A stretch of 64,000 nucleotides of DNA from assembly GCF_000001735.4 (NCBI RefSeq), contig NC_003074.8, positions 15,879,261-15,943,260 of the forward strand. Direction: 5' to 3'. The position numbers and the translations under genes were made by a program. The notes beneath the pieces are model-generated. The model saw nothing but the letters and a program-made list of their open reading frames with translations. It did no database searches and was not told the DNA's origin. Positions 61,644 through 64,000 of this stretch are shown piece after piece. The stretch comes from Arabidopsis thaliana (taxonomy: Eukaryota; Streptophyta; Magnoliopsida; Brassicales; Brassicaceae). Within the stretch, counting starts at the first letter, position 1. Every line of letters begins with the position of its first letter.

Positions 61644-63235
61644 TGTGTGTGTGTGCTTTGTGCCTTTGTCTAATCCTAAGACTGATCAATGATATATGTC
61701 CGTTCAATTATTTTTCTAGTAATGAGATGTTTTCAAGACTCAAGATACATTGAAGATGGAGAAGTAGCAGCATACACCAAGAATAATTTGACATGGCCCA
61801 ATTGAACAAGATCATTCCCATCCTTTACCATGTCTTGTGATCCTAGCTTGTGTTTCTGCTGTGTATTGATTTGTGATCTTAATTCAACACTAGAACTTTT
61901 TCTTCATTACATGTTGACTTGACTAAAATGTTGATACTAATATACTACACAATCATTTAGATGCATGAATGATCAAGTTCTATTCTGATTGATATTGTCT
62001 TCATAGAACTTAGTGATTAACTAAATTTTATTTATACACTATTATTCAAATAACCATTTGTATCGTATTCTCATTTACATGGCTTTGATAGAATTTAGTA
62101 ATGCTCAGTTTATATAAATTGCCAAATATGATACCAAATATTTGTGCCTCGTCATAGATCATGAATTAAACTACTGTATATGATTATCTAGTTATTATTT
62201 TTATTATTTTAATTAAGTCCGAACTGTATTTAAAATGTTTAATAAAAATAATTTATTAACTTCAAATATTTCATAAATATCTCATACAATGAGCTCACAG
62301 GCAGAAAAAAAGAAATAAAATATTCAAAATCTAAAGTTCCTACCTGCTATTTTTCTGCAAATTCTCTCACTTCACTAGATATTTTTTGATTAAAATCGAG
62401 AAAAGTAAATGGTTTAAAGATGATATTTTCCGATTAGTAACCACTTTTGAGGAAAAAAATGAGTAGGAAAATCGTGTTCCTCTTTGTTCCTAATTTTGTT
62501 TTAGCATTTGCAAGGTATTTTTGTTCCAATTTCAGACATGTGGGTCCTACATTTTTCCTCATCATTCCTAAAAAAAAAAGAATAATAGAACAAAATTGTT
62601 TCACCCCAAAATTGTAGAGGAACCAAGAGTAACAAAAAAAATAAAATTCGTTTTTATTTATTAAATAAATTTAAAATAGCTTTTATGATAATATTTATAT
62701 TTCTATATATAATATTTTCCATGTCTTTAGTATATATTGATATATAATTTTTTTTATCAAACTTTCAATTTAATGAATGTTATGAATTTATTTTAAATTA
62801 GTATAAATAAATGTTTTAAAGTGAAATTTATTTTAAATTTGCAAAATAATTTAAAATTTTACTATAAAATAAATAAATGTTTTGGAGAGAAATTTATAAT
62901 ATAATTTATTTTAAATTTATACAGAACTTTAATTTTAAATGAAATTAATAAACAAAATTCAATAAATAATTTTTTAGTAATTGTTATGTTAAATATTAAT
63001 TCACCTTTTTAGTTACCATTTACCATAATCATTTTGTTCAATTCCTATGTTCCTCCTGGTTCCTACTTATGACCATTTTCCTTTTTCTTTCTTGTTTCAT
63101 TTTGTTCTTTTTCATTCATATTCCTATCGTTCTTTTTGTTATCACCAATCAGAGCCAAAATAAATCTTTATGTTTATGAGTTTATCAGTACGCTAAGCAC
63201 TCGTAAAAGCAGTTTTTTCCTATTTATAAACTATA
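61644..63235. other. AT-rich spacer downstream of the CAF1-type gene
   Basis: Short (GT)n at 61643-61653 in the 3' UTR. 62390-62640 and 62995-63120 both carry gttcctc/gttcct words and may be remnants of one repeat. No gene. Confidence 0.45.
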
Positions 63236-63490
63236 AAGCATCCTCATTGAGGATGCTTATGGAGAGTCTTTAAATATAAAATGAATACAAATAGTAATAG
63301 TAAATAATTGAAAGAATCAAGAAAAGATGTGTGTCTTTCTATGGACACTAAAACCTTTTAACACTTATTTAAAGATATTTTCTTCCATGTATCTCATTTT
63401 AAATGGTCAGTCTATTTTTGATATTAAAATATTAACTATTTTGGTCTTGAGACATTCAAAAGAATGGTTCACCAATGAGGATGCTCTTAT
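63236..63490. repeat. Possible small MITE with gcatcctcatt ends
   Basis: The left side carries a perfect 10-bp-arm palindrome (agcatcctca t tgaggatgct, 63237-63257). The right side carries caatgaggatgctcttat (63473-63490), the inverted counterpart. The interior is AT-rich without genes. Termini and target duplication are not settled. Confidence 0.45.
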
Positions 63491-63744
63491 ACTGCATTTA
63501 ATGCAATTATAAATTAGAAAATAAATAAATTTTGGAATATTACTTTTCAAAATATTCAAGAACGAGAAATGATTAAAATAATATATATTTTATTTCTTTT
63601 TTCACTTTTCTTTTTAAAATTACGTAAAGGATATTACCGTAATCTTACACCCAAAAAATATTACTTTCTCAAGTTCTTGACTTTATGGACAAAAGTAAAA
63701 ATTATAATCGCTTTGGATTTGTTAGCTAATTATCCCTTGATATG

Positions 63745-64000
63745 TACCAAAATTACTCTATAATATCAAAATATGTTAAAAAGTTATTCTGATTTTTAGA
63801 TAGTGACCATCTAAATTTTGTAGATACAACCAATGCATTTAGTAGCTAAATACAACATACTAGCAATTACAGCTACAATCCCAAATGTAATGTTCTTTTA
63901 ACGAAATGTTTATCTAAAAATAGATTTTACTGAAACAATTCATCTAAGTTAATATAAAACAGAGTATAATTTTGAATTTTTGATTTTTTAACATTTTGGG
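63745..64000 (+). repeat. Copy C of the ~250-bp repeat, cut by window edge
   Basis: Begins gtaccaaaattactctataa and continues through agctaaatacaacatactag to the edge. It has no Helitron and so shows the unoccupied target of the element at 58027. Confidence 0.8.

Overview
This is nuclear DNA of a flowering plant, almost certainly Arabidopsis thaliana or a very close relative. Genes are intron-split, spacers are AT-rich, and five reconstructed proteins have lengths I remember for a run of A. thaliana chromosome 3 genes around At3g44150 to At3g44240: 246, 362, 367, 956 and 239 residues. The locus numbers come from memory and were not checked. I saw no bacterial-style operon, CRISPR array, rRNA gene or functional tRNA gene.

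Layout. 0-5 kb: an F-box gene cut by the left edge, a second F-box gene broken by one stop codon, and a probable non-autonomous Helitron carrying a piece of the exosome subunit gene RRP46. 5-8 kb: AT-rich spacer with a CAC/CAT low-complexity block and a Helitron end. 8.3-12.6 kb: an Expp1-like secreted protein gene and a convergent 11-exon gene for a small plastid Omp85-type barrel. 13-21 kb: Helitron ends, a minisatellite, three LINE remnants and an intact S1-type self-incompatibility-like secreted protein. 21.2-24.2 kb: a decayed F-box/FBD gene convergent with an intact AIF/FSP1-type oxidoreductase gene. 27.5-32.1 kb: the 14-exon NEK6 kinase gene. 32.8-38.3 kb: three nested elements (MITE-like repeat, solo LTR, Mutator-like transposon with 99-bp terminal inverted repeats). 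38.8-45.2 kb: a short Helitron and a nearly intact young Ty1/copia element inserted in a DUF1191-like pseudogene. 49-55 kb: an NHL/LEA_2 gene with a MITE in its intron, two short single-pass membrane protein genes (the second frameshifted), and a complete SINE. 56.7-61.7 kb: a 40-codon reading frame, a pyruvate dehydrogenase E2 tail fragment, a Helitron whose empty site is visible in a neighbouring repeat copy, and an intronless CAF1-family deadenylase gene that lacks one catalytic Asp. 61.7-64 kb: AT-rich spacer.

The host genes are unrelated housekeeping, signalling and secreted-protein genes and do not form a pathway. The window is mainly informative about how DNA and retro-elements have layered onto a gene-containing, probably pericentromere-flanking region. 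The most interesting items are the putative Helitron capture of RRP46, the triple-nested element at 33-38 kb, the LINE insertion flanked by a ~160-bp target duplication, the Helitron with a paralogous empty site, and the CAF1 protein with a catalytic Asp-to-Asn change. I found nothing that is clearly a new biological system.
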